From NCBI GenBank assembly GCA_022795075.1, contig JAAWGB010000018.1:1-34963 (forward strand): a stretch of DNA of 34,963 nucleotides, given 5' to 3'. The notes beneath the pieces were generated by a model. It worked only from the letters and a program-made list of their open reading frames with translations, was not told the origin of the DNA and did no database searches. The stretch is from Clostridia bacterium. GTDB taxonomy: Bacteria; Bacillota; Clostridia; TANB77; CAG-508. Of the stretch, positions 24,842 to 34,043 are shown piece by piece (within the stretch, counting starts at the first letter, position 1; each line of letters opens with the position of its first letter). A program made the translations under genes and the position numbers.

Positions 24842-25489
24842 CTAATCTTTTGCTAATGTTAAAACTCCTATTTGCTTAGGATTGGCTTGTTTTAAAGTTT
24901 TGCTACATTCATTAACCGTACTTCCTGTTGTATATATATCATCTATTAACAAAATTTTTTTATTTTCTAGTAATTTTGTTTTTTCTATTTTGTAAACACC
25001 TTGTATGTTTTTTTCTCTTTCTTCTTTATTTAATTTACTTTGTTCCACAATATTTTTGGTTTTGAAAAGGCATTGACTATTATAATCAATTCCTACTTTT
25101 TTTGCTATTTCTTTTCCAATTAGCTCACTTTGATTATAACCTCTTTCTTTTCTTCTTTTTTTACTAATGGGAACTGGTATAATTGTATCATAACATTTTA
25201 AGATTTTAAAGAATTTTTTGTTTTTTAATAAAAAATTTACAATTGTTAAATATAAATAAGATTTTTCATTAAATTTGTAATTGATAATTATTTTTCTTAT
25301 CATACCCTGATATTTAAAAATATATAAATGTTCTTTAAAATAATAATTACTATTTTGATTTTCTTCGATTTTAAATTCTGCTTGTTCTTCTAATTTCTTT
25401 TGACATTTGTTACATAAAAAATTGGATGTTAACTTTCCACATATTCCACAAATTGGTGGATAAATTAAATTGATTATTTGATTTAAAAT
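24842..25489 (-). CDS. comF: ComF-family phosphoribosyltransferase, non-canonical start
   Basis: The ORF track starts at Met 25303, but the same frame is open upstream and encodes the missing N-terminal zinc ribbon: YPPICGICGKLTSNFLCNKC, a CxxC...CxxC pair. The PRPP-binding motif KILLIDDIYTTGST is near the C-terminus and the VPISKKRRKERGYNQSEL segment in the middle. No ATG, GTG or TTG exists before the zinc ribbon; ATT at 25489 sits seven bases after AAAAGGAG. From there the protein is 215 residues, the normal ComF length. ComF proteins take part in DNA uptake and act with PriA. Whether ATT is used, or the start was lost, needs checking. Confidence 0.75.
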   Translation of the reverse strand: MLNQIINLIYPPICGICGKLTSNFLCNKCQKKLEEQAEFKIEENQNSNYYFKEHLYIFKYQGMIRKIIINYKFNEKSYLYLTIVNFLLKNKKFFKILKCYDTIIPVPISKKRRKERGYNQSELIGKEIAKKVGIDYNSQCLFKTKNIVEQSKLNKEEREKNIQGVYKIEKTKLLENKKILLIDDIYTTGSTVNECSKTLKQANPKQIGVLTLAKD

Positions 25490-25553
25490 TTTATTTCTCC
25501 TTTTCTTTTTATTAGGAATCTCAATAACATGCTTATCAATCAGTATAATTTTT

Positions 25554-25631
25554 GTTACCGTTCACTAACTTGATTTATTATAAAAAATATATAAACTTTT
25601 CGATTAAAATAATAGGTCAGTAAACTGTAAC
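25554..25631. repeat. 78-bp element with GTTACCGTT/AACTGTAAC ends
   Basis: Starts GTTACCGTTCACTAAC and ends GTCAGTAAACTGTAAC, an imperfect inverted repeat of about 16 bases. Directly upstream of comF. Confidence 0.65.
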
Positions 25632-25648
25632 AATTTTTAATTCTTTTC

Positions 25649-25724
25649 GTTACAGTTCACTACTAGCACCATTCAAACTTACAAAAGACAACAATAACAA
25701 TATTTATTTTCAGCAAACTGTAAC
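25649..25724. repeat. 76-bp element of the GTTACMGTTCACT family
   Basis: Starts GTTACAGTTCACTACTAGCA and continues with the 57-base arm found at 18366, then ends CAAACTGTAAC. A third nearby palindrome, TTACCATTTTGATTGAATGG with its TAA, lies at 25802-25824. The rest of 25725-25863 holds no gene. Confidence 0.7.
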
Positions 25725-25863
25725 TTCTTTTCTCTTCAATATTTTTCATACTTTGAGTTTATAGTTATCTTCTACTATTCTAAATGATAGAAATTACAAT
25801 ATTACCATTTTGATTGAATGGTAACATTACAAAATAAAATATTATCTTAGTTACCAATCATCA

Positions 25864-28102
25864 TTATTTTGTTTCTTTTATGACTTTCATTTTATAATCT
25901 AATCCTGTATTTCGCTTTTTTACTTCTACATTTTGAATCATATAATCTACTACATTTTCAAATCCCACCATGACTAATAATTTTTTGGCTCTTGTTATTC
26001 CTGTGTAAAGCAAGTTTCTAGTTATTAACATTGGTGAAGCTGGTGGAATAACCATAATTACTACATCAAATTCACTTCCGTTGGGATTTATGAATAGTTA
26101 TGGCATAACTATGCTCAATTTGGTCCAAATCTGAAAATTGGTACCATGCTATTTTTTCATCATCAAATTTTATTTCAACTTTCTTTTCTTTTTCATTAAT
26201 CTTTGTTATTGTCCCTATTTCTCCATTAAAAACTCCGCTTCCCATTTCTTTTTTAGTAGAGATTTGTTTTTCCCAATAGATGTCATAATTATTTTTAATT
26301 TGCATAACTCTATCGCCTGCCCTAAAAACAGCACCCATACTAGCTTTTTCCGATAAATCATGAATATTAGGGTTTAATTGTTGTTGCAAAGCTTTATTTA
26401 ATTCTTTTGTTCCCAATATTCCCTTTTTAGTTGGCGATAATACTTGTATATTTTGAAAAAAATCATAATCTCCATAATTTTTCAATCTTCCTGTACATAA
26501 AGAAATAACTTCTGCTAACATTTTTTCTTGATTGTTTCCTTTAATAAAGAAAAAATCTTCTTTTATTTTGTCTAAATTCTTTTCTTCTTCTTTTTTTAAA
26601 AATCCTTCTCCTTGATTGACTCTATGGGCATTTAATATAATCTTACTTTCAGCTGCTTGTCTAAAAATTTTGTCTAAATGAATGGTAGCAATTTGTTCTG
26701 AATGAATTAAATCCTTTAATACACTTCCTGGTCCAACAGATGCCAATTGATCTTCATCGCCAACTAATATTAGCTTGGTAGATGGATAAATACATTTTAA
26801 CAAATAGTTCATTAAAAACATATCTACCATTGACATCTCATCTACAATAATCAAATCTCCATCAATTGGTGCCCCCTCATAGTCTGAAACATTTTTGTAT
26901 AAACTATCTTCATCAAATTTTCCAATTTCTAATAATCGATGTAACGTAGATGCTTCTTTTCCTGTTGTTTCTGTCATTCTCTTTGCTGCTCTTCCTGTTG
27001 GTGCACAAAGAACTACTTTTTTTCCTTTTTGCTCATAAATTTCAATAATTGTTTTAATAATTGTCGTTTTTCCTGTTCCTGGTCCTCCTGTAATAATTGT
27101 TACATTATTATCATTGATTAATTTTATGGCTTCTTTTTGCTTTTCAGACAATTCTATACTTGAAGTTTCCTCTTCTTTTTTTAATTCCTTATCTATCTCC
27201 ATAATTTTTTTTACATTTTTAGCTTTTTGTAGTCTATCAATTCGAATGGCTATTTCCGCTTCTGTATGAAAAAAAGATTTTAGATAAATATAGTCTTCTC
27301 CTTCTCTGTCTTCAACTACAATCTCTTCTTTTACATTTAAATTAATTAAACCGTCTTCAACATTTTCACTAGTTACATCTAAAAGATCGATAACAAATTC
27401 CAATAAATTGGCTTTTAGTACACAAGTATGTCCATTATAGGTACTTCTAATTAAGCCATATTTAATACCACTTGTAACTCTTCTTTCATTATCATAATTA
27501 ATCCCTAAATCAAGTGCCATTTTATCTATTTGTTTAAAATCAACACCTTTAGCAATATCAATTAATATATAAGGATTAGCCTCAATTTGTTCAATAGCAT
27601 TTGTACCAAGTAAATCAAATACTTTTTTGGCATGTTCTGCACCAATTCCAAATCTCTCTAAAAAACCTACTATTTGCCAAACTTCCCAATTTTGTATAAA
27701 AGTCTCTGACATTTCTAAAGCTCTACTCTCTGAAATCCCCTTTACCTCTGCTAATCTCTTTGGCTCATATTTAAAAATATGAATGGTTTCATCTCCGAAT
27801 TTTTTGATAATTCTCTTGGCTATCATCTCTCCAATTCCCTTTATATTGCCATTTGCTAAATATCTTTCTAAAGCTCCTAAAGTTTGTGGCATCATCTTTT
27901 CAAAAGTATCAATTTTAAACTGTCTCCCATATTCCTTATGCTCCACAAACTTTCCAATTAATTTTAGACTATCACCTTCGTGTATGAATGGTAAATAACC
28001 TACTACTGTAGTAGTTTCTTCTTCTGTTTCAAAATCTGCTATTGTATAACTATTTATTTCATTTTTATAAATAATTCCTTGTACTTCTCCAGTAATTTCC
28101 AT
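25864..28102 (-). pseudogene. recD2: RecD2 (RecD/TraA-type) helicase, one-base frameshift
   Basis: The ORF 26072-28102 (676 residues) holds the RecD2 N-terminal domain (MEITGEVQGIIYKNEINSYT), helix-hairpin-helix motifs, Walker A ITGGPGTGKTT near residue 340, Walker B LIIVDEMSMVD and the motif region SYAITIHKSQ. The next bases CAACGGAAGTGA give RK and a stop; removing one base near 26080 restores SQGSEFDVVIMVIPPASPML, which continues in ORF 25864-26055 to LLYTGITRAKKLL (motif VI). The whole protein would be about 740 residues. RecD2 is a 5'-3' helicase for recombination and repair. The lesion removes motifs V-VI. The single-base change in an otherwise perfect gene may be an assembly error. Promoter at 28151-28179. 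Confidence 0.85.
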
Positions 28103-28150
28103 CTACTTTTTTATTTCTCCTTCTTAGTCTTGTCTATTACTATATTTTAT

Positions 28151-28179
28151 ACTATATCACAAATATCTGTTTTTCTCAA
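28151..28179 (-). promoter_or_regulatory. Sigma-A-like promoter of recD2
   Basis: Minus strand TTGAGA (28174-28179), 17 bases, TATAGT (28151-28156), about 48 bases before the recD2 ATG. Confidence 0.5.
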
Positions 28180-28304
28180 TTAAATCACGAAAATTTCACA
28201 TTAAACTTTATTTTTTCATACACATATCACATTTTGATAAAAAAACTTTTTTAATAAAATCCATTCAAAAAAGTCCCTAAAAAGAAACTTTAAAGCATTA
28301 TTTT

Positions 28305-28655
28305 TTAACTTTCATCAACATTATCAATAATATCTTTACACTCTTTCCAAGTAGTAACCTTTAAACAATCATACTCCATTTCCATTTTTTTGGCAATTTC
28401 CTTAGTCCTATCCGTTGACTTTAAATCTGCTACAATAATATTTTTCAAATAATCCTCTTTTCCATACAATATCTTGAATAAACTTGACCTTAAAAACCCT
28501 TCCACTTTTTCCTCTTGATTTTTCACTGCTATAATCAAATAAATCCCATCTGACTGAAGGTTTGTATATGTAAATAAATTAACAATTGTCTTTATAATTT
28601 CAAAAAAACCATAAATGGCAAGTGTCCAAAAAATGGTATTTAAGATAAACTCCAT
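28305..28655 (-). CDS. Small membrane-anchored protein, glycosyltransferase-2-like fragment
   Basis: 116 residues. An N-terminal membrane helix (about 5-25, FILNTIFWTLAIYGFFEIIK) is followed by a soluble part (YLIIAVKNQEEKVEGFLRSS, IIVADLKSTDRTKEIAKKM) that resembles the first nucleotide-binding half of a GT-A glycosyltransferase, but lacks the DxD motif and the second half. It may be a degenerate relative rather than an enzyme. AGGAGG precedes ATG at a slightly long spacing. It lies between the inverted 35-bp repeats and recD2. Function unknown. Confidence 0.6.
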   Translation of the reverse strand: MEFILNTIFWTLAIYGFFEIIKTIVNLFTYTNLQSDGIYLIIAVKNQEEKVEGFLRSSLFKILYGKEDYLKNIIVADLKSTDRTKEIAKKMEMEYDCLKVTTWKECKDIIDNVDES

Positions 28656-28711
28656 GACTTCTTAGCCTCCTCTATGGTCTTATTATATGTTTTTCTTATT
28701 AAATTGTGCGT

Positions 28712-28953
28712 GGTGTGTTTGGGGACAGGCACCAGTTACCCCTAAATGTGTTTTTGGGGACAGGTCTAAACTACTTAAAAATGATATAAACATGCTTTTT
28801 TAAAAATATCAAATTAGCTAAAGTTCTTTATTCGTACACAAAATAGAACCAAACGATAAGTTCGTATCTCTCCTCAATTACTCAAAAAGAGGGAAACAGA
28901 CTTGTCCCAAAAAACACATTTAGGGGTAACTGGTGCCTGTCCCCAAACACACC
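28712..28953. repeat. 242-bp MITE-like element with 55-bp inverted repeats
   Basis: The left arm 28712-28766 (GGTGTGTTTGGGGACAGGCA, then CCAGTTACCCCTAAATG) is an inverted copy of the right arm 28899-28953 with only about three differences. The arms flank about 130 bases that contain no ORF I can support. Each arm is 1.5 units of the 35-bp repeat found in tandem beside ligA. The remainder of the 28656-29023 gap holds only the rplQ terminator. Confidence 0.85.
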
Positions 28954-28968
28954 CCAACACATCCAAAC

Positions 28969-28995
28969 AAAAAAAGCCACCATGTTGTTTGGTGG
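28969..28995 (-). terminator. Intrinsic terminator of the rplQ operon
   Basis: Minus strand CCACCA-AACAACA-TGGTGG followed by CTTTTTTT, about 30 bases after the rplQ stop. Confidence 0.75.
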
Positions 28996-29023
28996 ATTTT
29001 TTCTTGTTTATAATATTTGAGAT

Positions 29024-29551
29024 TTAGATAAGTTGTAAAATTGCAACTTCTGCTCCGTCTCCTCTTCTTGGTCCTGCTTTGATGATACGTGTGTATCCTC
29101 CTACATTTTTGCCTGCATATTTTGGAGCTATTTCATTGAATAGTTTTGATGGTAAATCAATGTTGTTTCCTTCGCTATCTTTTACTTTGTTTACTTTTCT
29201 CATGATTTTTCTTCTAGCATTTAATCTTGTTGGCATGTCTTTTTGTCTTTTTTCGGTTTTTTCTTCTTTTACTACTTTTAAGTATTCTTTACCATTTTTA
29301 CTTTTTACTAATTCTGTTTCTTTGTTTCCTTTTGCATCTAATTTAGCTTTTACTACTTTAACATCTACCATTTCAAAGTTGTCTTTTTCTTTAATAGCAA
29401 GTGATATGATGCTATCTGCAATAGATTTTACTTCTTTTGCTCTTGCTAATGTTGTTTCTACTTTTCCATGCATAATTAAGTCTGTTGTTAAAGTTTTTAA
29501 CATTGCCATTCTTATGTCTGTTGTTCTACCTAATTTTCTATTTGTAGCCAA
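29024..29551 (-). CDS. rplQ: 50S ribosomal protein L17, with an internal insertion
   Basis: 175 residues from a TTG start (29551); the ORF-track GTG at 29560 lies within the Shine-Dalgarno AAAGGAAGGTG. The protein begins MATNRKLGRTTDIRMAMLKT and ends GGYTRIIKAGPRRGDGAEVA, both typical of L17. Ordinary bacterial L17 has about 120 residues; here about 50 extra residues, rich in Lys, Glu and Val, sit after SIADSIISLAIK (roughly residues 58-105). L17 binds 23S rRNA near the exit tunnel. It is the last gene of the alpha operon, followed by a terminator. Confidence 0.95.
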   Translation of the reverse strand: MATNRKLGRTTDIRMAMLKTLTTDLIMHGKVETTLARAKEVKSIADSIISLAIKEKDNFEMVDVKVVKAKLDAKGNKETELVKSKNGKEYLKVVKEEKTEKRQKDMPTRLNARRKIMRKVNKVKDSEGNNIDLPSKLFNEIAPKYAGKNVGGYTRIIKAGPRRGDGAEVAILQLI

Positions 29552-29600
29552 TTTTTTCACCTTCCTTTAACTTTTTAAACATTCTTGTTCTCTATTTGTA

Positions 29601-30548
29601 TTATTCGTCTTCAGTAGCAAAATCTAATCCTAATGAATGTAATTTTGCTGTTACTTCGTCAAACGATTTTTTACCTAAATTTCTTACTTTCATCATGTCA
29701 GTTTCAGATTTATTGGTTAAATCTTCAACTGTGCCAATTCCAGCTCTTTTTAAACAGTTGAATGATCTTACTGATAGTTCTAATTCTTCAATTGACATTT
29801 CTAGTACTTTTTCTTTTTTTGATTCTTCTTTTTCAATCATAACTTGAGTATTTTTTGTAGCTTCTGATAAGTCAATAAATAATTCTAAATGTCCTGTCAT
29901 TACTTTTGCTGCTAAACTTAATGCTTCATGCGCTTTTATACTTCCATCTGTCCATACTTCAATTACTAATTTATCATAGTCTACCATTTGTCCTACTCTC
30001 GTATTTTCTACTTGATAGTTAACTTTTTTTACTGGTGTATAGATAGAATCGATTGGAAGTACTGATATATCCTGATTTGCTTTTTTATTTTTGTCAGCAG
30101 AATTATATCCTCTTCCTCTATCTGCTGTCATTTCCATTTTTAGGTTTCCACCTTCAGAAATGGTAGCAATATGTAATTCTGGGTTTAAGATTTCGACAGT
30201 TCCATCTGTGATGATGTCTGCTGCTGTTACTTCTCCTTCTCCCTTGACGTCAATTCTTAAAACTTTTTCTTCGTTTTCGTCAAATTTTAATCTAACATTT
30301 TTCAAGTTAACAATGATTTCAGGTACATCTTCTACTATGTTTGGAATTGTAGAAAATTCATGTAATACTCCATCTATTTTTACGCCTGTTATACTACAAC
30401 CTGGAAGTGATGAAAGCAAAATTCTTCTTAAAGAATTTCCTATCGTTACTCCATAACCTCTTTCTAATGGTTCACATACAAATTTTGCATAGTTATTTGC
30501 ATCATCTACTTCTAGACATTCAATATTTGGCTTTTCAAATTCTATCAT
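29601..30548 (-). CDS. rpoA: DNA-directed RNA polymerase subunit alpha
   Basis: 315 residues, normal length. The N-terminal dimerisation domain ([20 protein letters not shown]) is followed by an acidic linker and the C-terminal UP-element/activator-binding domain ([15 protein letters not shown], then [20 protein letters not shown]). It assembles the RNA polymerase core. GGAGG precedes ATG. Standard alpha-operon position between rpsD and rplQ. Confidence 0.98.
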   Translation of the reverse strand: MIEFEKPNIECLEVDDANNYAKFVCEPLERGYGVTIGNSLRRILLSSLPGCSITGVKIDGVLHEFSTIPNIVEDVPEIIVNLKNVRLKFDENEEKVLRIDVKGEGEVTAADIITDGTVEILNPELHIATISEGGNLKMEMTADRGRGYNSADKNKKANQDISVLPIDSIYTPVKKVNYQVENTRVGQMVDYDKLVIEVWTDGSIKAHEALSLAAKVMTGHLELFIDLSEATKNTQVMIEKEESKKEKVLEMSIEELELSVRSFNCLKRAGIGTVEDLTNKSETDMMKVRNLGKKSFDEVTAKLHSLGLDFATEDE

Positions 30549-30661
30549 TCTTACCTCCTAAATTTTAGGAATATTTTTCCCAAACTTTTTAAAAAATTTA
30601 TAGGCCTTTTCGTAAAATTCTTAAAGTTTTTATATCACTTTTTTGTTTACTTTTTACCTTA

Positions 30662-31288
30662 TTATTTTGAGTAAAGCTCTACTATTAAATGTTCTTCGAT
30701 TGGAATATCAATATCTTCTCTAGCGGCTAATCTAATAACTTTTCCAGTTACATTTTCGCTATTTTTTTCTAACCATGCTGGTATTGGTCTTTTACTTGAT
30801 TCTTCTACATTTATTTTGATAGTAGCATTTCCTTTTTTACTTTCTCTTATTGTGATAACATCTCCTGCTTTTACTAAGTAAGATGGAATATCAACTTTTT
30901 TACCATTTACTTCGAATTGTGCATGATTTACAAATTGTCTTGCTTGTGCTCTAGATGTTCCAAATCCTAATCTATAAACAACATTGTCTAATCTACTTTC
31001 TAATATTTGTAATAAGTTTTCACCTGTTACTCCTTTTTTATTAGAAGCCATTTCAAAGTATTTTCTAAATTGTTTCTCTCCTACTCCATAATATGCTTTT
31101 GTTTTTTGTTTTTCTCTTAACTGTGTTCCGTATTCAGAAAGTTTTGCTCTTTTTTGTCCATGTTGTCCTGGTGCATAGTTTCTTCTTGAAATACTACATT
31201 TATCGGTATAACATCTTTCACCTTTTAAGAACAATTTTTGTCCTTCTCTACGGCATCTACGACATTGCTCGTCTTTATATCTTGCCAT
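30662..31288 (-). CDS. rpsD: 30S ribosomal protein S4 (zinc-type)
   Basis: 208 residues. The N-terminus [20 protein letters not shown] with a following DKC carries four cysteines, so this is the zinc-binding C+ form. The S4 RNA-binding domain ([20 protein letters not shown]) lies near 95-160. S4 nucleates 16S rRNA body assembly and is often an autogenous regulator. The gene is in the alpha operon here, as in many bacteria but not in Bacillus subtilis, where rpsD is separate. Confidence 0.98.
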   Translation of the reverse strand: MARYKDEQCRRCRREGQKLFLKGERCYTDKCSISRRNYAPGQHGQKRAKLSEYGTQLREKQKTKAYYGVGEKQFRKYFEMASNKKGVTGENLLQILESRLDNVVYRLGFGTSRAQARQFVNHAQFEVNGKKVDIPSYLVKAGDVITIRESKKGNATIKINVEESSKRPIPAWLEKNSENVTGKVIRLAAREDIDIPIEEHLIVELYSK

Positions 31289-31382
31289 TATTTTTTACTC
31301 CTTTCACTTTTTTAAGACTATACTTCATATGTTTGATTGTATAGATTCTCTTCAACACATAATCTGTTTTCCAAAATGTATT

Positions 31383-31778
31383 TTACACTCTTCTTCTTTT
31401 TGGTGGTCTACAACCATTATGTGGGATTGGTGTTACATCTTTAATACTACTTAATTCTAGTCCAGCTGTTTGAAGAGCACGAATTGCTGCTTCTCTACCT
31501 GAACCTGGTCCTTTTACAAATACTTCAACTGATTTTAATCCATGTTCCATAGCAGCTTTAGCAGCTGTTTCTGCAACTTGACCTGCTGCATATGGTGTAC
31601 TTTTTCTAGATCCTTTAAATCCTAATTCTCCAGCACTTCCCCATGAAATTGCATTTCCTTGTGTATCTGTAATTGTAACGATTGTATTATTAAAACTAGA
31701 ATGAATATGTGCTGCTCCTTTTTCAATGTTTTTTCTATTTCTTCTAGCTACTTTTTTAGTTGTTACATTTTTAGCCAT
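31383..31778 (-). CDS. rpsK: 30S ribosomal protein S11
   Basis: 131 residues with [37 protein letters not shown] and the C-terminal [12 protein letters not shown]11 forms the platform of the small subunit near the mRNA exit. AGGAGG precedes ATG. An unusually long spacer of 334 bases separates it from rpsM. Confidence 0.98.
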   Translation of the reverse strand: MAKNVTTKKVARRNRKNIEKGAAHIHSSFNNTIVTITDTQGNAISWGSAGELGFKGSRKSTPYAAGQVAETAAKAAMEHGLKSVEVFVKGPGSGREAAIRALQTAGLELSSIKDVTPIPHNGCRPPKRRRV

Positions 31779-32112
31779 TTTGCTTTTTCCTCCTTATTCA
31801 AAATTTCATCTTGAACTTTTTTTATATCTTCGCATAATTTACATTATAAATCAATTTTATATTGGGAAATTGATTAGAATTGGTATATTGTGCATTTGGT
31901 GATACTGTTAGCTTAGCTATTACAGTATCAGTATGCAAGTGAATTTGTATTCATTTACAACCTTTTTTAATTTAGCTGAAAGTGTACATTGGTACATCGA
32001 CGTTTTTAATTTTACAATCTTACTTTCGTTCAATTGCATAAGCTATCTGTAATTCGCTTCCCTCACACAGCTAACTTAAAATGTACAAGATTCCGATTAT
32101 AATCGATTTCTA
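31779..32112 (-). other. Structured spacer between rpsM and rpsK
   Basis: 334 bases with no ORF I can support, in an operon where 10-50 is usual. Stems visible in it are GATACTGT/ACAGTATC (31901-31929), AATCAATTT/AAATTGATT (31849-31875) and TGTAC-ATTG-GTACA (31983-31996). It may be an RNA leader, possibly for autoregulation by a ribosomal protein, but it matches no leader I know. I see no confident promoter in it. Confidence 0.4.
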
Positions 32113-32481
32113 CTATTTTTTGCTCTTACTAACCAACTTTCTAGGACCTTTTCTAGTTCTAGCATTTGTTTTGGTTCTTTGACCTCTAACTGGAAGACCT
32201 TTTCTATGTCTTAATCCTCTGTAGCATCCAATTTCAGTAAGTCTTTTGATGTTAAGAGCAACTTCTCTTCTTAAGTCACCTTCAACTGTATACTCTTCAT
32301 CCATAACTTTTCTAATGTCATTTACTTGGTCATCTGTTAAATCTTTAATTCTAGTATCTAAATTAATACCAGCTTTTGCAAGAATTTTTCTAGAACTTGA
32401 TACTCCTATACCATATATGTAAGTAAGTCCTATTTCAACTCTTTTTTCTTTTGGTAAATCTACTCCTGCTATACGAGCCAT
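32113..32481 (-). CDS. rpsM: 30S ribosomal protein S13
   Basis: 122 residues from [36 protein letters not shown] precedes ATG at 32481, so the ORF-track extension to 32511 is dropped. [16 protein letters not shown] (helix-hairpin) and the basic tail [19 protein letters not shown] are typical. S13 bridges the subunits and contacts P-site tRNA. Confidence 0.98.
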   Translation of the reverse strand: MARIAGVDLPKEKRVEIGLTYIYGIGVSSSRKILAKAGINLDTRIKDLTDDQVNDIRKVMDEEYTVEGDLRREVALNIKRLTEIGCYRGLRHRKGLPVRGQRTKTNARTRKGPRKLVSKSKK

Positions 32482-32678
32482 ATTTTTTTGCACCTCCAAA
32501 TTATTTATCATTCATTCTATTTTGTTTGTCCTAAAATAATAAAGGTGAAATGCACTGGTGTTTACCCCAGCCTCTTTAAAATTTCAGAACAATCTATATA
32601 AACACAAATTTGATATGGAAATCCTTTAAAGGGTTTCACAGCCGCTACCGAATTTTGTGTTTTTAACATGTTAAGGAA
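32482..32678 (-). other. Structured spacer between rpmJ and rpsM
   Basis: 197 bases without a gene. On the minus strand ACACAAAATT pairs with AAATTTGTGT; inside it GAAACCCTT pairs with AAGGATTTC, and further on GGTGTTTACC- and GAAAT/ATTTC-type pairings follow. The pattern suggests a folded RNA leader of rpsM rather than random spacer; not a terminator, since no T-run follows. Confidence 0.4.
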
Positions 32679-32792
32679 TTAACCTTGTCTTTGTTTGTGT
32701 TTAGGGTTTTCGCAAATAACTCTAATGACACCTTTTCTTTTTATAATTTTACACTTGTCACATATTTTCTTTACAGATGGTCTTACTTTCAT
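32679..32792 (-). CDS. rpmJ: 50S ribosomal protein L36
   Basis: 37 residues, too short for the ORF track: [20 protein letters not shown], then [17 protein letters not shown]. Three cysteines and a histidine (CDKC, CENPKH) form the usual zinc site. GAGGTG precedes ATG at 32792. It follows infA and precedes rpsM, the standard order. Confidence 0.97.
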   Translation of the reverse strand: MKVRPSVKKICDKCKIIKRKGVIRVICENPKHKQRQG

Positions 32793-32933
32793 TTTTTGCA
32801 CCTCTCTTTCAAATGTCAGTGGACTTCTTTTTTTAGTAAGTTTCTAAAATAAAAACATCACTTTTGTTAGTTTAACATTTTAAGTTTTATGGTCCTCTGT
32901 ACGATATATTTTAGTGGGTTAATTTTAACAATT

Positions 32934-33152
32934 TTATTTTGCTCTCCAAGTGATTCTTCCTTTTGTTAAATCATAAGGTGATAACTCAACTTTCACCTTA
33001 TCTCCTGGTAAAATTTTGATATAATTCATTCTTAATTTCCCAGATATATGAGCTAATATTTGATGTCCATTTTCAAGTTCTACTTTGAAGTTTGTATTTG
33101 GTAACGATTCTACAACCGTTCCTTCTACTTCAATAACATCTTCTTTTGCCAA
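32934..33152 (-). CDS. infA: Translation initiation factor IF-1
   Basis: 72 residues, the canonical length, from a TTG start at 33152: (M)[19 protein letters not shown]. The ORF-track ATG at 33182 would add ten residues that contain the AAGGAGGGAG ribosome binding site. The OB fold and the end [20 protein letters not shown] are conserved. IF-1 binds the 30S A site. It lies between map and rpmJ. Confidence 0.97.
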   Translation of the reverse strand: MAKEDVIEVEGTVVESLPNTNFKVELENGHQILAHISGKLRMNYIKILPGDKVKVELSPYDLTKGRITWRAK

Positions 33153-33240
33153 TTCTTTCTCCCTCCTTAAAGAGCTTTTCATTGATTTTAGGGCAAAATA
33201 TCGCTATTTTGCTTTTTAACTTCTGTATTATACATCATTT

Positions 33241-34011
33241 TTAAAGTATTGTCAATATTTCTGGCTCTTTTTCTGTAATTAAAATTGTATTTTCATAATG
33301 AGCTGCCAAACTACCATCTTCTGTAACAATTGTCCAACCATCTTCTAATTCTAAAATATTGGGTTTTCCTGCAATTACCATAGGTTCTATGGCTAATGTC
33401 ATACCTGGTTCTAAACGAATACCTCTTCCAGCTTTCCCATAATTCGGAATTCCTGGATCTTCGTGCATTTGCTTACCAATTCCATGTCCTTGAAATTCTC
33501 TTATTACAGCATATCCTTGTGAATGTACATATTCTCCAATAGCATGACATACATCACCAATTCTATTTCCTGCTTTGGCATATTGAATCCCTTCAAAAAA
33601 TGCCTGCTTGGTTACTTCTATCAACTCTTTTGCATCTTTAGAAGCATTTCCTACTATAAAAGTTCTTGCCGCATCGCCATTATATCCATTTTTTAAAGCC
33701 ACTGTATCAATACTAACCACATCACCATCTTTTAAAATTCTATTTTTAGATGGAATTCCATGAATCACTTCATCATTAATAGATACACAAATAGAAGCAG
33801 GAAAAGGGGGCACACCTCGAATGCCAATGTCATATCCTTTTTCTGCTGGAATGGCACCCAAACTTCTCATTTTACGTTCTGCCATTTGGTCTAATTCCCA
33901 AGTTGACATACCTGGTTTTATCTTTTCTTCTAATTCTTGATAGGTCAATGCAACCACTTTGCATACTTCACGCATTAATTCAATCTCTTTTTTTGATTTA
34001 ATGGTTACCAC
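33241..34011 (-). CDS. map: Methionine aminopeptidase, type I
   Basis: 256 residues from a GTG start. Metal ligands are visible: Asp in SIDTVALKNGYNGDAART (two aspartates), His in FQGHGIGKQMHEDPG, Glu in TLAIEPM and Glu in AHYENTILIT. It removes the N-terminal methionine from nascent proteins. The length and lack of a zinc-finger extension fit type Ia. It follows adk by 32 bases, the usual spc-operon order adk-map-infA. Confidence 0.97.
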   Translation of the reverse strand: MVTIKSKKEIELMREVCKVVALTYQELEEKIKPGMSTWELDQMAERKMRSLGAIPAEKGYDIGIRGVPPFPASICVSINDEVIHGIPSKNRILKDGDVVSIDTVALKNGYNGDAARTFIVGNASKDAKELIEVTKQAFFEGIQYAKAGNRIGDVCHAIGEYVHSQGYAVIREFQGHGIGKQMHEDPGIPNYGKAGRGIRLEPGMTLAIEPMVIAGKPNILELEDGWTIVTEDGSLAAHYENTILITEKEPEILTIL

Positions 34012-34043
34012 TTTAACTCGTCTCCCTTAATTCTTATATTCTA

